Shown here: piece after piece, positions 44,019-53,623 of the stretch
Layout of the letters: every line of letters begins with the position of its first letter
How positions within the stretch are numbered: position 1 is the first letter of the stretch
Assembly: GCF_016918565.1 (NCBI RefSeq)
Contig: NZ_JAFFQD010000001.1
Location: 248,001-312,000, forward strand
Direction: 5' to 3'
Origin: Desulfogranum marinum
Lineage (GTDB): Bacteria > Desulfobacterota > Desulfobulbia > Desulfobulbales > Desulfobulbaceae
DNA length: 64,000 bases
Notes under the pieces: generated by a model
Seen by the model: the letters and a program-made list of their open reading frames with translations, nothing else
Told to the model about the DNA's origin: nothing
Database searches by the model: none
Made by a program: the position numbers and the translations under genes

Positions 44019-45116
44019 ATGTCGATAATCAAATCACTCTACAGAGACAAAGTCGGCATGGTCATGCTTACCTTGCTCACGCTTATGGCCGTGATCATAC
44101 CGGCATGCAATCAGGTGTTTCCGGAAGGTCACACCTTCCATATTTCCACCTTTACCATGACCTTGCTGGGAAAATACCTCTGCTATGCCTTACTGGCACT
44201 CTCAGTGGATCTGGTTTGGGGATACCTCGGTATCCTCAGCCTCGGCCACGGTGCTTTTTTCGGCCTTGGCGGTTATGCAATGGGCATGTACCTGATGCGA
44301 CAGATTGGCGATCGAGGCGTCTACGGCAACCCCCTGCTCCCTGACTTTATGGTCTTCTTGAATTGGCAGGAACTGCCATGGTTCTGGCATGGATTTAACT
44401 GGTTTGCCTTTGCCATGCTCATGGTCATGCTGGCCCCGGCGGCGCTGGCCTTTATTTTCGGCTGGTTTGCCTTTAAATCGAGAGTTACGGGTGTATATCT
44501 GTCCATTATCACCCAGGCCATGACCTATGCGCTCCTCCTTGCTTTTTTCAGAAATGAAATGGGATTCGGCGGCAACAACGGCTTAACCGACTTCAAAGAC
44601 ATTCTTGGTTTTTCGCTGCAAAACGATGCCACCAAAGCCGGGTTATTTATGGCCTCTGCAATCGCATTAATTTTAGGATATATCAGTTGTCGCTACATCA
44701 CCCAATCCAAGCTTGGCCGCGTCTGCACCGCTATTCGCGACCAGGAATCGCGCGTACGCTTTCTCGGCTACAGAGTTGAACATGCCAAGCTCTTTATCTT
44801 TACCTTTTCCGCCGTTCTTGCCGGTATCGCTGGAGCACTGTATGTACCACAGGTAGGCATTATCAACCCCACCGAATTTTCCCCTCTTAATTCCATCGAG
44901 ATTGTTATATGGGTGGCTGTGGGCGGCCGCGCAACGCTTTACGGAGCTGTTGCCGGAGCACTGGTGGTCAACTATGCTAAAAGTTATCTTACTGCTGCAT
45001 TTCCGGATGCCTGGCTGTTCGGTTTAGGTGCCCTTTTTATTCTTGTCACGCTTTTTCTTCCGCAAGGCATTTCCGGCGGGATCACAGCACTTTTCAAAAA
45101 GAAGGAGGCAAGATGA
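44019..45116 (+). CDS. urtC: Urea ABC transporter permease UrtC
   Basis: The 365-residue LivM-type permease has ~9 helices and family motifs YALLALSVDLVWGYLGILSL, GGNNGLTDFKDILGF and AIRDQESRVRFLGYRVEHAK. It pairs with UrtB in the urea channel. GGAGTAAGTC precedes the ATG only three bases after urtB, and the last four bases overlap urtD (ATGA), so the operon is tightly coupled. Confidence 0.95.
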   Translation: MSIIKSLYRDKVGMVMLTLLTLMAVIIPACNQVFPEGHTFHISTFTMTLLGKYLCYALLALSVDLVWGYLGILSLGHGAFFGLGGYAMGMYLMRQIGDRGVYGNPLLPDFMVFLNWQELPWFWHGFNWFAFAMLMVMLAPAALAFIFGWFAFKSRVTGVYLSIITQAMTYALLLAFFRNEMGFGGNNGLTDFKDILGFSLQNDATKAGLFMASAIALILGYISCRYITQSKLGRVCTAIRDQESRVRFLGYRVEHAKLFIFTFSAVLAGIAGALYVPQVGIINPTEFSPLNSIEIVIWVAVGGRATLYGAVAGALVVNYAKSYLTAAFPDAWLFGLGALFILVTLFLPQGISGGITALFKKKEAR

Positions 45117-45946
45117 TGGCCACGCTTGAATCCATGCATCCTGTTTTTAGCCGAAACGAAGTATTTGAATTCCTCAAGCCGGAAGTCCCCCCTTCTCTTG
45201 ATCTTGATCGAGGGGTGATACTCTACCTTGAGGGAATCAGTGTCAGCTTTGACGGCTTCAAAGCCATTAATGATTTGAATCTCTATATTGACGACGGTGA
45301 GCTACGCTGCATCATCGGACCTAATGGTGCAGGCAAGACCACCATGATGGATATCATTACCGGAAAAACAACCCCTGATACCGGGTCTGCATGGTTTGGT
45401 CAAAATATCAACCTGCTGAAACTTGATGAACCGGAAATTGCCGCTGCCGGTATTGGCCGAAAATTTCAAAAACCAACTGTCTTTGAAAATCATACGACGT
45501 ACGAAAACCTTGAACTTGCCATGGCCGGCAACAAGGGTATTATGGCTACTCTTGGCGCAAAGCTTTCCAGTGAGCAGCAAGACAGAATAGCTGAAGCACT
45601 GATGTTGATTGGTCTGGTAGAGCAAGCAAAAATCCAAGCAGGAGCCCTCTCACACGGCCAGAAACAATGGCTTGAGATCGGGATGCTCCTTATGCAGAAT
45701 CCCAAGCTGGTCCTCATCGATGAGCCGGTCGCGGGCATGACCCATCAGGAGATGGATCGTACGGCAGAACTCCTTCATAATCTTGCCGGGGAGCATTCCG
45801 TAGTTGTAGTTGAGCATGATATGGATTTTATCCGTTCCATTGCCCAAAAAGTTACAGTACTCCATCAGGGAAGTGTTCTGGCCGAAGGCAACATGGACGA
45901 CATTCAAAATAATCAAAAGGTAATCGAAGTCTACCTTGGAGGATAA
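45113..45946 (+). CDS. urtD: Urea ABC transporter ATP-binding protein UrtD
   Basis: The 277-residue ATPase has Walker A GPNGAGKTTMMDIITG, the UrtD-type GIGRKFQKPTVFENHTTYEN, signature LSHGQKQWLEIGMLL and Walker B LVLIDEPVAGMT. The UrtD-specific ordering (GKTTPDTGSAWFG) separates it from LivG. A ~50-residue N-terminal extension before the ABC domain is usual for UrtD. It overlaps urtC by four bases. Confidence 0.94.
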   Translation: MMATLESMHPVFSRNEVFEFLKPEVPPSLDLDRGVILYLEGISVSFDGFKAINDLNLYIDDGELRCIIGPNGAGKTTMMDIITGKTTPDTGSAWFGQNINLLKLDEPEIAAAGIGRKFQKPTVFENHTTYENLELAMAGNKGIMATLGAKLSSEQQDRIAEALMLIGLVEQAKIQAGALSHGQKQWLEIGMLLMQNPKLVLIDEPVAGMTHQEMDRTAELLHNLAGEHSVVVVEHDMDFIRSIAQKVTVLHQGSVLAEGNMDDIQNNQKVIEVYLGG

Positions 45947-45953
45947 CAGCTAC

Positions 45954-46649
45954 ATGCTTTCCATTAACAAGCTCAACCAGTATTACGGAGAAAGCCATAC
46001 ACTCTGGGACTTGACCGTCGATATTGAATCCGGCAGTTGCACCGTACTCATGGGAAGAAATGGTGTCGGCAAAACAACGTTGCTTGAATGCATAATGGGA
46101 TTACTTCCCATTCGCTCCGGATCAATCCTTTACCAGGAACAGGAACTAACCAAACAGGCCGCTGAACTCCGGGCCCGCTCCGGCATTGGTTATGTACCCC
46201 AAGGCCGCCAGATATTCCCACTACTCACGGTTGAAGAAAACCTCCGCATCGGACTCGGCGCAACACGAAGCGATACCAAGGAAATACCGGAACTCGTCTT
46301 CCAGCTCTTCCCCGTGCTGCAAGAAATGCTTGGCAGAAGAGGTGGGGATCTTTCCGGAGGACAGCAACAGCAACTTGCCATCGGCCGAGCACTGGTTCTT
46401 CGTCCAGACCTCTTAATCCTCGACGAGCCCACCGAAGGGATTCAACCAAATATTGTTCAGGAAATAGGACAGATCATAAAAAAAATTAACAAGGAATTTG
46501 GTTTGACCGTACTGCTGGTTGAGCAAAAACTCCCTTTTGCGAGGATGGTCGCAGATAATTTTTTCATCATGGACAGGGGACGTTGCGTAGAATCCGGTGC
46601 GATATCACAGCTCAATGAGCATATGGTCAAGGAATACCTCACGGTATAA
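45954..46649 (+). CDS. urtE: Urea ABC transporter ATP-binding protein UrtE
   Basis: The 231-residue LivF-type ATPase has Walker A GRNGVGKTTLLECIMG, GYVPQGRQIFPLLTVEENL, signature DLSGGQQQQLAIGRAL and Walker B LLILDEPTEGIQPN. GGAGG lies 11 bases before ATG 45954, at the end of urtD; an in-frame TTG at 45936 would overlap that site. Last of the five urt genes, followed at once by ureD. Confidence 0.94.
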   Translation: MLSINKLNQYYGESHTLWDLTVDIESGSCTVLMGRNGVGKTTLLECIMGLLPIRSGSILYQEQELTKQAAELRARSGIGYVPQGRQIFPLLTVEENLRIGLGATRSDTKEIPELVFQLFPVLQEMLGRRGGDLSGGQQQQLAIGRALVLRPDLLILDEPTEGIQPNIVQEIGQIIKKINKEFGLTVLLVEQKLPFARMVADNFFIMDRGRCVESGAISQLNEHMVKEYLTV

Positions 46650-46653
46650 AACG

Positions 46654-47517
46654 ATGCTCCTTACTACGCAAAAAGAGGTGCCGATTTGCCAAAACGGTAC
46701 CCATAACAGCGGGTGGCACGCCTCTCTCAATCTTGAAATCAGCAAAAAAGGGAAAAAAAGCATCATCAGCAAAAGTAGGCAAAAAGGGCCGCTCACAGTA
46801 CAAAGCCCTTTCTACCCCGAAGGATCACTCTGCCACCTTTATCTGCTACATCCACCTGCCGGGATTGTCGGTGGTGACCACCTGGAACTCAACATAACCA
46901 CCCACAATAAAGGGCAACTCCTGGTCACGACCCCCGGTGCAACAAAGTTTTACCGTACCAACGGCAGGCAGGCTGCGCAGAACCAGTACTTCAAGCTATG
47001 TGCAGGCACTTCACTTGAATGGCTGCCCCAAGAAACAATCTACTACCCTGACGCTAGAGCACGTTTGCAAACCACTGTACACCTGGAAGATACGGCAACT
47101 TTTCTCGGCTGGGAAATACACTGTCTCGGCTTACCGGTGAACGGGAAGGATTTTGAGCAGGGGCAGGCTGAAATACGATTAAACATATACAGAAATAAAA
47201 AACCGCTGCTGCTGGAAGCGCTCAATATTACCAAGGAAAAAAAGCCATTCCAGGCTGCTTTCCTGCAGAACAAGCCGGTTGTCGGATCGTTTGTGGCCAC
47301 TGGTGCCGACAACTCACTCTTAGAGTCACTCAGGGAGCGCTTGGCTCACTCTCAACAGGATCTTTGGGCTGCAACCCTCCTTGATGACATGCTGATTGTC
47401 CGCTATCTTGGCACCAGCACCGTTCAAGCCGGAGAACTGTTTCTAATGGCATGGAAACATGTGCGACCTCACATACTGGGACGGGAAGCAACCCCGCCAA
47501 GGATCTGGGCGACGTGA
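46654..47517 (+). CDS. ureD: Urease accessory protein UreD
   Basis: The 287-residue protein has UreD/UreH motifs: GPLTVQSPFYPEGSLCHLYL, PPAGIVGGDHLELNI, TTPGATKFYRTNG and ETIYYPDARA. It forms part of the UreDFG complex that loads nickel into the apo-urease. ATG 46654 follows the urtE stop by five bases; an in-frame upstream ATG at 46597 lies inside urtE and is less likely. It links the urea uptake and urease genes in one transcription unit. Confidence 0.92.
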   Translation: MLLTTQKEVPICQNGTHNSGWHASLNLEISKKGKKSIISKSRQKGPLTVQSPFYPEGSLCHLYLLHPPAGIVGGDHLELNITTHNKGQLLVTTPGATKFYRTNGRQAAQNQYFKLCAGTSLEWLPQETIYYPDARARLQTTVHLEDTATFLGWEIHCLGLPVNGKDFEQGQAEIRLNIYRNKKPLLLEALNITKEKKPFQAAFLQNKPVVGSFVATGADNSLLESLRERLAHSQQDLWAATLLDDMLIVRYLGTSTVQAGELFLMAWKHVRPHILGREATPPRIWAT

Positions 47518-47605
47518 CTAGGTTACCCTGCACGACGTCTTTAATAGTATCAAAGTGAGTGATCCCTGTTTTTTCACACAACGAAATCATGGAGAGAGGT
47601 AAATA

Positions 47606-47908
47606 ATGCATCTGACACCAAGAGAAAAAGACAAACTCCTGTTATTCACCGCAGCCCTGCTTGCAGAAAGACGGCTGGCAAGGGGAGTAAAACTCAATCA
47701 TCCAGAGGCAATCGCTCTGATAAGTGCGGCCATACTTGAAGGTGCAAGAGACGGCAAGACTGTTGAAGAGCTGATGCATGAAGGCCGCGAAGTTTTGACC
47801 AGCGAGCAGGTAATGGAGGGGGTCGCGGAGATGATCGGTGACGTACAGGTCGAGGCGACATTTCCTGACGGGACCAAGCTGGTTACGGTACACAACCCTA
47901 TAGTTTAA
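47606..47908 (+). CDS. ureA: Urease gamma subunit UreA
   Basis: The 100-residue subunit matches the standard UreA length and motifs: [40 protein letters not shown] and [20 protein letters not shown]. It forms the heterotrimer core with UreB and UreC. AGAGGTAAATA precedes the ATG. A 200-bp gap with a repeat element separates it from ureB, which is unusual for this tightly packed gene pair. Confidence 0.96.
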   Translation: MHLTPREKDKLLLFTAALLAERRLARGVKLNHPEAIALISAAILEGARDGKTVEELMHEGREVLTSEQVMEGVAEMIGDVQVEATFPDGTKLVTVHNPIV

Positions 47909-47950
47909 GACTCTCACCCGACAGAATCCTAACAACAATATCTATTTATA

Positions 47951-48094
47951 GTTGAGTCTGTTGATTTACTAGAATTTCCGTTCAAGGTCGAGGCATAATG
48001 AAAAACAACCACAGGCATATATCTGATATTCCGAGGATTATTTTTTCATTATAACAAAGAGATTGGGCGAAAAGACAGTAAATCAACAGGCCCA
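47951..48094. repeat. MITE-like palindromic repeat, family A copy 2, inside the urease operon
   Basis: Terminal inverted repeats CTGTTGATTTACTAG and AGTAAATCAACAGG border a 144-bp element nearly identical to the reverse complement of 660-818 but without the 17-bp motif. It lies between ureA and ureB. Confidence 0.85.
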
Positions 48095-48112
48095 TAGACG
48101 GGGGATACATTG

Positions 48113-48424
48113 ATGACACCTGGAGAAATAATCTGCAAAGAAGGGGAAATAGAATTAAATGCCGGCCGGGAAACAACACGTCTACTGGTTGCCAATCTCG
48201 GCGACAGACCGATTCAGGTTGGTTCGCATTTTCATTTTTACGAAGTTAACGAAGCGCTTGATTTTCCACGCGAGCAGAGCAAAGGCTATCGACTCAACAT
48301 CCCAGCCGGGACCGCTGTCCGCTTTGAGCCCGGCCAGGAACGTACTGTCGAACTTGTTGCCTATGCCGGTAAAAGAAAGGTCTACGGCTTTAACGCAAAA
48401 ATCATGGGTGCACTGGAGGATTAA
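48113..48424 (+). CDS. ureB: Urease beta subunit UreB
   Basis: The 103-residue subunit has [59 protein letters not shown] and [20 protein letters not shown], all UreB signatures. ATG 48113 is preferred over the adjacent TTG at 48110; a GGGGGA stretch lies ~8 bases upstream. It ends four bases before ureC. Confidence 0.96.
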   Translation: MTPGEIICKEGEIELNAGRETTRLLVANLGDRPIQVGSHFHFYEVNEALDFPREQSKGYRLNIPAGTAVRFEPGQERTVELVAYAGKRKVYGFNAKIMGALED

Positions 48425-48427
48425 GCG

Positions 48428-50131
48428 ATGGTGACTATTTCAAGAAAGGCATACGCGGAAATGTTCGGCCCTACCACCGGCGACAGGGTCCGCCTTGGCG
48501 ACACCGAGTTGTTTGCTGAAGTGGAAAAGGACTACACTACTTACGGCGATGAAGTAAAATTCGGCGGCGGCAAGGTAATCCGGGACGGTATGGGACAATG
48601 CCAGGAGGTACAAGACAAGGTTGTTGATGTTGTCATCACCAACGCGCTTATCGTTGATCATACCGGCATTTTCAAGGCTGATATAGGTATCAAGGATGGG
48701 CGAATTGCCGCCATCGGCAAGGCTGGCAACCCTGATGTTCAACCGGGAGTTGACATTCTGGTCGGCCCGGGAACTGAAGCCATTGCCGGAGAAGGTTCGA
48801 TTATAACCGCCGGAGGAGTGGATTCCCACATCCACTTCATCTGCCCCCAGCAGGTGGAAGAGGCACTGATGTCGGGCATTACCACCATGCTCGGCGGCGG
48901 AACCGGACCGGCAACGGGCACCAACGCCACCACGTGTACGCCCGGCCCCTGGAATATCCACCGCATGCTCCAGGCCTCTGATGAGCTGCCGATGAACCTC
49001 GGCTACCTCGGCAAGGGAAATGCCAGTCTCACGCCTGCCCTGGACGAACAAATACTTGCCGGAGCAATGGGCCTGAAGCTGCACGAAGATTGGGGAACCA
49101 CTCCGGCTGCCATTGACGCGTGCCTAAGGGTTGCCGAGGACCATGACGTGCAGGTCGCTATCCACACAGACACCTTAAACGAATCCGGTTTTGTCGAAAA
49201 TACCATTGAAGCATTTAAAAGCCGGACGATCCATACCTACCATACCGAAGGTGCGGGCGGTGGACATGCTCCGGATATTATCAAGGCGTGCGGCCTTGCA
49301 AATGTGCTCCCTTCGTCAACCAATCCTACCAGGCCATACACGGTTAACACGATCGCGGAACACCTTGACATGCTCATGGTCTGCCACCATCTCGATCCCA
49401 AAATTGCTGAAGATGTCGCCTTTGCTGAATCACGGATTCGCAGAGAGACGATCGCCGCGGAAGATATTCTTCACGACCTGGGCGCATTTTCCATGATTGC
49501 TTCCGACTCACAGGCTATGGGCAGAGTTGGTGAAGTTATTTGCAGAACCTGGCAAACAGCCCACAAGATGAAGGTACAACGAGGCAGCCTTGCCGAAGAC
49601 ACCGGTAAAAACGACAATATGCGCATACGACGTTACATTGCTAAATACACCATCAACCCTGCCATTGCCCACGGCATAGCGCATGAAGTCGGGTCGGTCG
49701 AGGTGGGCAAGCTTGCCGACCTGGTTCTGTGGAAGCCCCAATTTTTCGGCGCTAAGCCCCAGCTGATCATCAAAGGCGGCATGATTGCAGCTGCTCCCAT
49801 GGGCGACCCCAATGCATCGATCCCTACACCCCAACCGGTGCATTATCGTCCCATGTTCGGCGCCCTCGGCGGCAGCCGCTATGCAACGACCCTTAGCTTT
49901 GTCTCCAAAGCCGCTTATGACCAGGGCATCGGGGATCAATTACAGCTGCAAAGCCTGCTCAGCTATTGTAAGGGATGTCGATCCTTGACTAAAAAAGACA
50001 TGATCCACAATAATTACCAGCCAACCATAGAGGTTGATCCGCAAACATACGAGGTCAGGGCTGACGGCCAGTTACTTGTATGTGAACCTGCGGCCGTCTT
50101 ACCGTTGGCCCAGCGATACTTTTTGTTTTAA
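48428..50131 (+). CDS. ureC: Urease alpha (catalytic) subunit UreC
   Basis: The 567-residue protein has the normal UreC length. All metal-site strings are present: [11 protein letters not shown] (two His), GLKLHEDWG (Lys that becomes carbamylated, plus His), [24 protein letters not shown], the flap [19 protein letters not shown], and [11 protein letters not shown] (Asp). The two nickel ions hydrolyse urea to ammonia and carbamate in the cytoplasm. GGAGG precedes the ATG by eight bases. Followed 19 bp later by ureE. Confidence 0.97.
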   Translation: MVTISRKAYAEMFGPTTGDRVRLGDTELFAEVEKDYTTYGDEVKFGGGKVIRDGMGQCQEVQDKVVDVVITNALIVDHTGIFKADIGIKDGRIAAIGKAGNPDVQPGVDILVGPGTEAIAGEGSIITAGGVDSHIHFICPQQVEEALMSGITTMLGGGTGPATGTNATTCTPGPWNIHRMLQASDELPMNLGYLGKGNASLTPALDEQILAGAMGLKLHEDWGTTPAAIDACLRVAEDHDVQVAIHTDTLNESGFVENTIEAFKSRTIHTYHTEGAGGGHAPDIIKACGLANVLPSSTNPTRPYTVNTIAEHLDMLMVCHHLDPKIAEDVAFAESRIRRETIAAEDILHDLGAFSMIASDSQAMGRVGEVICRTWQTAHKMKVQRGSLAEDTGKNDNMRIRRYIAKYTINPAIAHGIAHEVGSVEVGKLADLVLWKPQFFGAKPQLIIKGGMIAAAPMGDPNASIPTPQPVHYRPMFGALGGSRYATTLSFVSKAAYDQGIGDQLQLQSLLSYCKGCRSLTKKDMIHNNYQPTIEVDPQTYEVRADGQLLVCEPAAVLPLAQRYFLF

Positions 50132-50150
50132 CCCTACCCAAAGACGCACC

Positions 50151-50603
50151 ATGATAGAATTTATCGAAAAAATTACGGATTGCGGACTGCAGCCGATCAC
50201 CACCCTCACTCTCCCTTTGGACCTGAGACAAAAAAGCAGACAACGGGTGACACTCGACAACGGACAGGAAGCAGTGCTTGTTTTAAAAAGAGGGACGGTT
50301 CTACATAATAACGACCTGCTGCTTTCCACTCAGCAAACCGTTGCCCAGGTTCGAGCAGCGGACGAGCTGCTTTCCGTGGTCGAATCCAACGATCCTTTAC
50401 TTATTGCCAAAGCATGTTATCACCTGGGCAATCGGCATATGCCGCTCCAGATTGAGGCAGGCCGACTTTGCTATCTGCACGACCATGTGCTTGACGACAT
50501 GCTGCGTGGCCTTGGGCTCGAAGTAAATCAAATCACCGTTCCTTTTGAGCCGGAACCTGGGGCATACGGGGGGGCCTCAACAGGCCATCACCATGGCCAC
50601 TGA
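50151..50603 (+). CDS. ureE: Urease accessory nickel chaperone UreE
   Basis: The 150-residue protein has an N-terminal peptide-binding domain (MIEFIEKITDCGLQPITTLT) and a C-terminal metal-binding part (CYHLGNRHMPLQIEAGRLCY, with the conserved His). It ends in a short nickel-binding GHHHGH tail. It delivers nickel to UreG. The last 11 bases overlap ureF. ATG 50151 lies after the ureC stop; the longer frame from 50034 overlaps ureC. Confidence 0.94.
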   Translation: MIEFIEKITDCGLQPITTLTLPLDLRQKSRQRVTLDNGQEAVLVLKRGTVLHNNDLLLSTQQTVAQVRAADELLSVVESNDPLLIAKACYHLGNRHMPLQIEAGRLCYLHDHVLDDMLRGLGLEVNQITVPFEPEPGAYGGASTGHHHGH

Positions 50604-51270
50604 AATGTTGCCACTCTTTCGGCTGCTGCAGCTGGTGAGTCCCTCTCTGCCCACGGGGGGATTTACCTATTCCCAAGGGCTTGAATGGGCGGTTGAATGC
50701 GACTGGGTACATGACCACCGGAGTTTGATCGACTGGCTGCAATCGATTCTCCACTCCGGATTCGTCGAACTGGAACTGCCGCTCCTCAAAAGACTGTACG
50801 CCGCCGCCCAAAAGCAGGATCTAGTCACTTTTCTCCATTGGAGCGAATTCGCGCTAGCCTGCCGGGAAACAAAAGAATTACGGCTTGAAGAAATGAATCG
50901 TGGCCGGGCTATGGCCAAGATTGTACAAGAGCTCGACCACACAACTGATCCACAGTGGCTCGAGGCCGTCCGCCAATGCCAGTTAGCCGGATTTGCCCTT
51001 GCAGCCTTGAGGTGGGATATCAACCTGCAGAATGCCGCACTTGGCTACACTTGGAGCTGGCTTGAAAACATGGTGATGGCGGCAGTCAAGCTCATCCCAC
51101 TTGGCCAAACCTCCGGCCAACAGGCACTCCATTACCTCAGCACCCATACCCCCGAGGTGGTGAAAGCAGGTTTAGCAATAAAAGATGAAGAAATAGCAGG
51201 CTCGTGCCCGGCGTTTACCATTGGTTCATGCCTGCATGAAACACAATATACGCGATTATTCAGATCGTAA
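50593..51270 (+). CDS. ureF: Urease accessory protein UreF
   Basis: The ~225-residue protein has UreF motifs: LLQLVSPSLPTGGFTYSQGL, ECDWVHDHRSLIDWLQSILH and a C-terminal CLHETQYTRLFRS. UreF bridges UreD and UreG on the apo-urease and controls the UreG GTPase. The ATG at 50593 overlaps ureE by 11 bases; the longer frame from 50545 lies inside ureE and is not needed. A repeat-type sequence (51269-51386) separates it from ureG. Confidence 0.92.
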   Translation: MATEMLPLFRLLQLVSPSLPTGGFTYSQGLEWAVECDWVHDHRSLIDWLQSILHSGFVELELPLLKRLYAAAQKQDLVTFLHWSEFALACRETKELRLEEMNRGRAMAKIVQELDHTTDPQWLEAVRQCQLAGFALAALRWDINLQNAALGYTWSWLENMVMAAVKLIPLGQTSGQQALHYLSTHTPEVVKAGLAIKDEEIAGSCPAFTIGSCLHETQYTRLFRS

Positions 51271-51386
51271 GTAACTGTTAGCAGCACCCCATCTACGCAC
51301 CGCACGATCAGGCAGGAAAACATAGCTTTACTATAGTTATCCTGCCTGCTTGTACGTATCTGGAGCACTGCTAAACAGTTACAGAA
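51269..51386. repeat. Repeat with family E termini between ureF and ureG
   Basis: GTAACTGTTAGCAGCACCCC at the left and TGGAGCACTGCTAAACAGTTAC at the right are inverse copies and match the ends of the family E copies at 9264 and 33011. The interior differs and holds a hairpin (GGCAGGA...TCCTGCC). Confidence 0.7.
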
Positions 51387-51486
51387 CGAGGGCAAGACGG
51401 AAGCTATTTATTACTCGCGTCTATGTTAAATTTGAGCAAACGACAGCCTTTATATGTGCCCATCAAGATAAAAGGAAAGATATACA

Positions 51487-52101
51487 ATGAAGACAAAAGA
51501 ACCGGTGAGAATCGGAGTCGGCGGCCCGGTCGGTTCCGGTAAGACAGCACTCTTGGATGCACTGTGCAAAAACATGCGAGACGAATTTTCGCTGGCCGTG
51601 GTCACCAACGACATCTACACCCAGGAAGATGCCAAGTTCCTGACCAACAGCAAGGCTCTTGAACCAGGCAGGATAGTGGGAGTCGAAACCGGCGGTTGTC
51701 CGCATACAGCCATACGCGAAGACGCCTCCATGAACCTGGCGGCTGTAGAAGATTTGTCCGCTCAATTCCCGGACCTTGATATCGTATTTATAGAATCAGG
51801 CGGTGACAACCTCAGCGCGACCTTCAGCCCTGAACTTGCCGACTTGATGATTTATGTGATTGATGTTTCCGGGGGAGACAAGATACCACGCAAAGGCGGC
51901 CCAGGCATCACCCGGTCAGACCTCCTGGTTATCAACAAAATCGACCTTGCTCCCATGGTAGGTGCTTCACTTGAAGTAATGGAGCAAGATTCTCGAAAAA
52001 TGCGCGGCGACAGGCCGTTTATCTTCACCAATATGCGCTCAGAGACAGGCGTTGAGGAAGTCAAAAAATTTATTATTCGAGAGGGATTATTTATTGATTA
52101 A
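51487..52101 (+). CDS. ureG: Urease accessory GTPase UreG
   Basis: The 204-residue SIMIBI GTPase has Walker [19 protein letters not shown], the nickel-binding [15 protein letters not shown], the Walker B-like [17 protein letters not shown] and the G4 NKIDLAP. GTP-driven dimer exchange transfers nickel from UreE to the urease complex. AAGGAAAGATATACA precedes the ATG. Completes a full ureDABCEFG set. A hairpin follows the stop at 52141. Confidence 0.96.
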   Translation: MKTKEPVRIGVGGPVGSGKTALLDALCKNMRDEFSLAVVTNDIYTQEDAKFLTNSKALEPGRIVGVETGGCPHTAIREDASMNLAAVEDLSAQFPDLDIVFIESGGDNLSATFSPELADLMIYVIDVSGGDKIPRKGGPGITRSDLLVINKIDLAPMVGASLEVMEQDSRKMRGDRPFIFTNMRSETGVEEVKKFIIREGLFID

Positions 52102-52140
52102 TTCCTCTCGGAACGTATCACCTCACCTCCAATATAGCCA

Positions 52141-52167
52141 AAGCCTATGAACATAGTTCGTAGGCTT
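52141..52167 (+). terminator. Probable terminator of the urea/urease operon
   Basis: AAGCCTATGAAC-ATA-GTTCGTAGGCTT forms a 12-bp stem (one G.T pair) 40 bp after ureG. No long T-run follows. Confidence 0.6.
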
Positions 52168-52311
52168 TAAGCTCCAAAATGAAGCAATGGGAGATCATTT
52201 CCGGAGCTTGACCGCATAATAGCAACCAACTGGAGTCAGGATTCCTTGTTTATGGCAACTCAAGAGGCCTGGACCCGTTTTTTCGTTTTTCTGACCCCGG
52301 TTTTTCTTTCG

Positions 52312-52650
52312 TTATTCAGATTGCATAATTTCCATTAGGGTGTTGATACGATTTTGTGTATCCTCGGTGAAATCATTAAAGTCATCATCAGAAAGAATTC
52401 CGTGAGTCTTCCAGCCAGCTAATGTGATTATAGCTGAGCTTCTTGATAGATCATCAAATAACGCTGCTACTATTTTATCTTCCGCGCGCATAGTTTCCCA
52501 TAGCCGCAAATACGTTTTATGGCTTCCACCTTCACGAGATTCAATTAAACTGTTGAGTTTTTCGATAATCCGGTTGCTCAATTTCTCTAAAGCAGAGTCT
52601 TTAAGAGACCTTAATTTTTTCCAATCTCGTTCGGGAAATTTTTGATGCAT
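52312..52650 (-). CDS. Hypothetical helical protein
   Basis: I do not recognise this 112-residue soluble protein. It is mostly helical and charged (ALEKLSNRIIEKLNSLIESR), with a central FDDLSRSSAIITLAGWKTHG and an acidic C-terminus (LSDDDFNDFTEDTQ). No signal or membrane segment. AAAGGATCATAT precedes the ATG, which supports expression. It stands alone between the urease operon and a broken secreted gene. Confidence 0.7.
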   Translation of the reverse strand: MHQKFPERDWKKLRSLKDSALEKLSNRIIEKLNSLIESREGGSHKTYLRLWETMRAEDKIVAALFDDLSRSSAIITLAGWKTHGILSDDDFNDFTEDTQNRINTLMEIMQSE

Positions 52651-52793
52651 ATATGATCCTTTTGTGAAGTGCTAGTATTCCGATCAAGGGGTGTGTTTTT
52701 TGCGCTCTTGTGCATTTTTTCTTTCATAAAGCAAGTACTTTAGACCATATCGAGAACATTTCAAGTCACTTCTTTTTTTCTCGTTTTCCCCAT

Positions 52794-53162
52794 TCATTCA
52801 TTGATTCCACTCTTGATACCTCCCCGGATGTTCAGTGCCACGCCCTTGGCTTCCTTAAAGCTCGTCCGGTGGGCAACCACGATGGTCACAAAGCTCTTAT
52901 TCTTGCCCGTGTTCCGGCAATGCACCCCGATGTTGTAATCGTCATTGACCAGGGAAATATTGTCTGTTCGTTTGCTGATCTTACCGCTGATCTCTGACGC
53001 AACACTGGCATATGCCCGCTTCATGCAGGTAGCCTGACTGTGGTTGAGCTACAGGAGTGAATAAAAAAGAAAAGGCGGCTTTGCTAAGGCAGGCGTTGCA
53101 AATGACGCCGGCAGAACCAGGAGAGGGAGTAGTACCTTTAATAGGTTGTGTTCTGTAAACAT
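52794..53162 (-). pseudogene. Small secreted protein gene with in-frame TAG
   Basis: From ATG 53162 the minus strand reads MFTEHNLLKVLLPLLVLPAS then FATPALAKPP, a normal signal peptide, and the start has GAGGTG seven bases upstream. After 37 codons a TAG (53049-53051) interrupts it, and the same frame continues to TGA at 52794-52796 with CMKRAYASVASEISGKISKR, then FVTIVVAHRTSFKEAKGVAL. Without the stop it would be a 122-residue exported protein. I cannot name the family. A recent nonsense mutation, an assembly error or stop read-through are the options. Confidence 0.5.
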
Positions 53163-53307
53163 AGTTGGTCACCTCAGTTGCATTAACCCAGCCCCTCAAC
53201 CGATCGGTAATAATCCGTCACACTATGCGGTTGTAGCTAGGCAAAGAGGTTGTTCACTTTCAATCAAATACCCTCTTAGAAAGTTAGTTTATGCAATAAA
53301 ATGTAAT

Positions 53308-53336
53308 CCCCTATTGTGGTTTTTCAATAGGGGTTG
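53308..53336. terminator. Hairpin in long intergenic gap
   Basis: CCCCTATTG and CAATAGGGG pair over a short T-rich loop in the gap 53163-53844. No adjacent gene explains it on the plus strand. Confidence 0.5.
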
Positions 53337-53580
53337 TTTGGCAGCGTAGAAGAGGATAAATGAAGTCTGGGTTCCTTGTTTATTGTCTGATGTGGTTAGT
53401 AAAAATTGGGCATTATTTTTGACAGCTGATTGCTCACAAGTGGCCTGACTCCGTTTTTCGTGGCAATGCAGAAACTAGAATCGTAGTATACAGGAGATAT
53501 TGCCTTTAGGCAAAATAGACTATCAGGGCTATTGTATAGAAGAGAAGATTCAAGCAAAGACATGCTCCCTGCTTTTCTTG

Positions 53581-53623
53581 AATAGACCCCGCTCCTTTCG
53601 GCGGGGTCTATTTTTATTTTTTT
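53581..53623 (+). terminator. Strong orphan intrinsic terminator
   Basis: AATAGACCCCGC-TCCTTTCG-GCGGGGTCTATT followed by TTTATTTTTTT is a clear rho-independent terminator on the plus strand. No plus-strand protein gene ends before it, so a small RNA may be transcribed through about 53400-53620. Confidence 0.85.
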
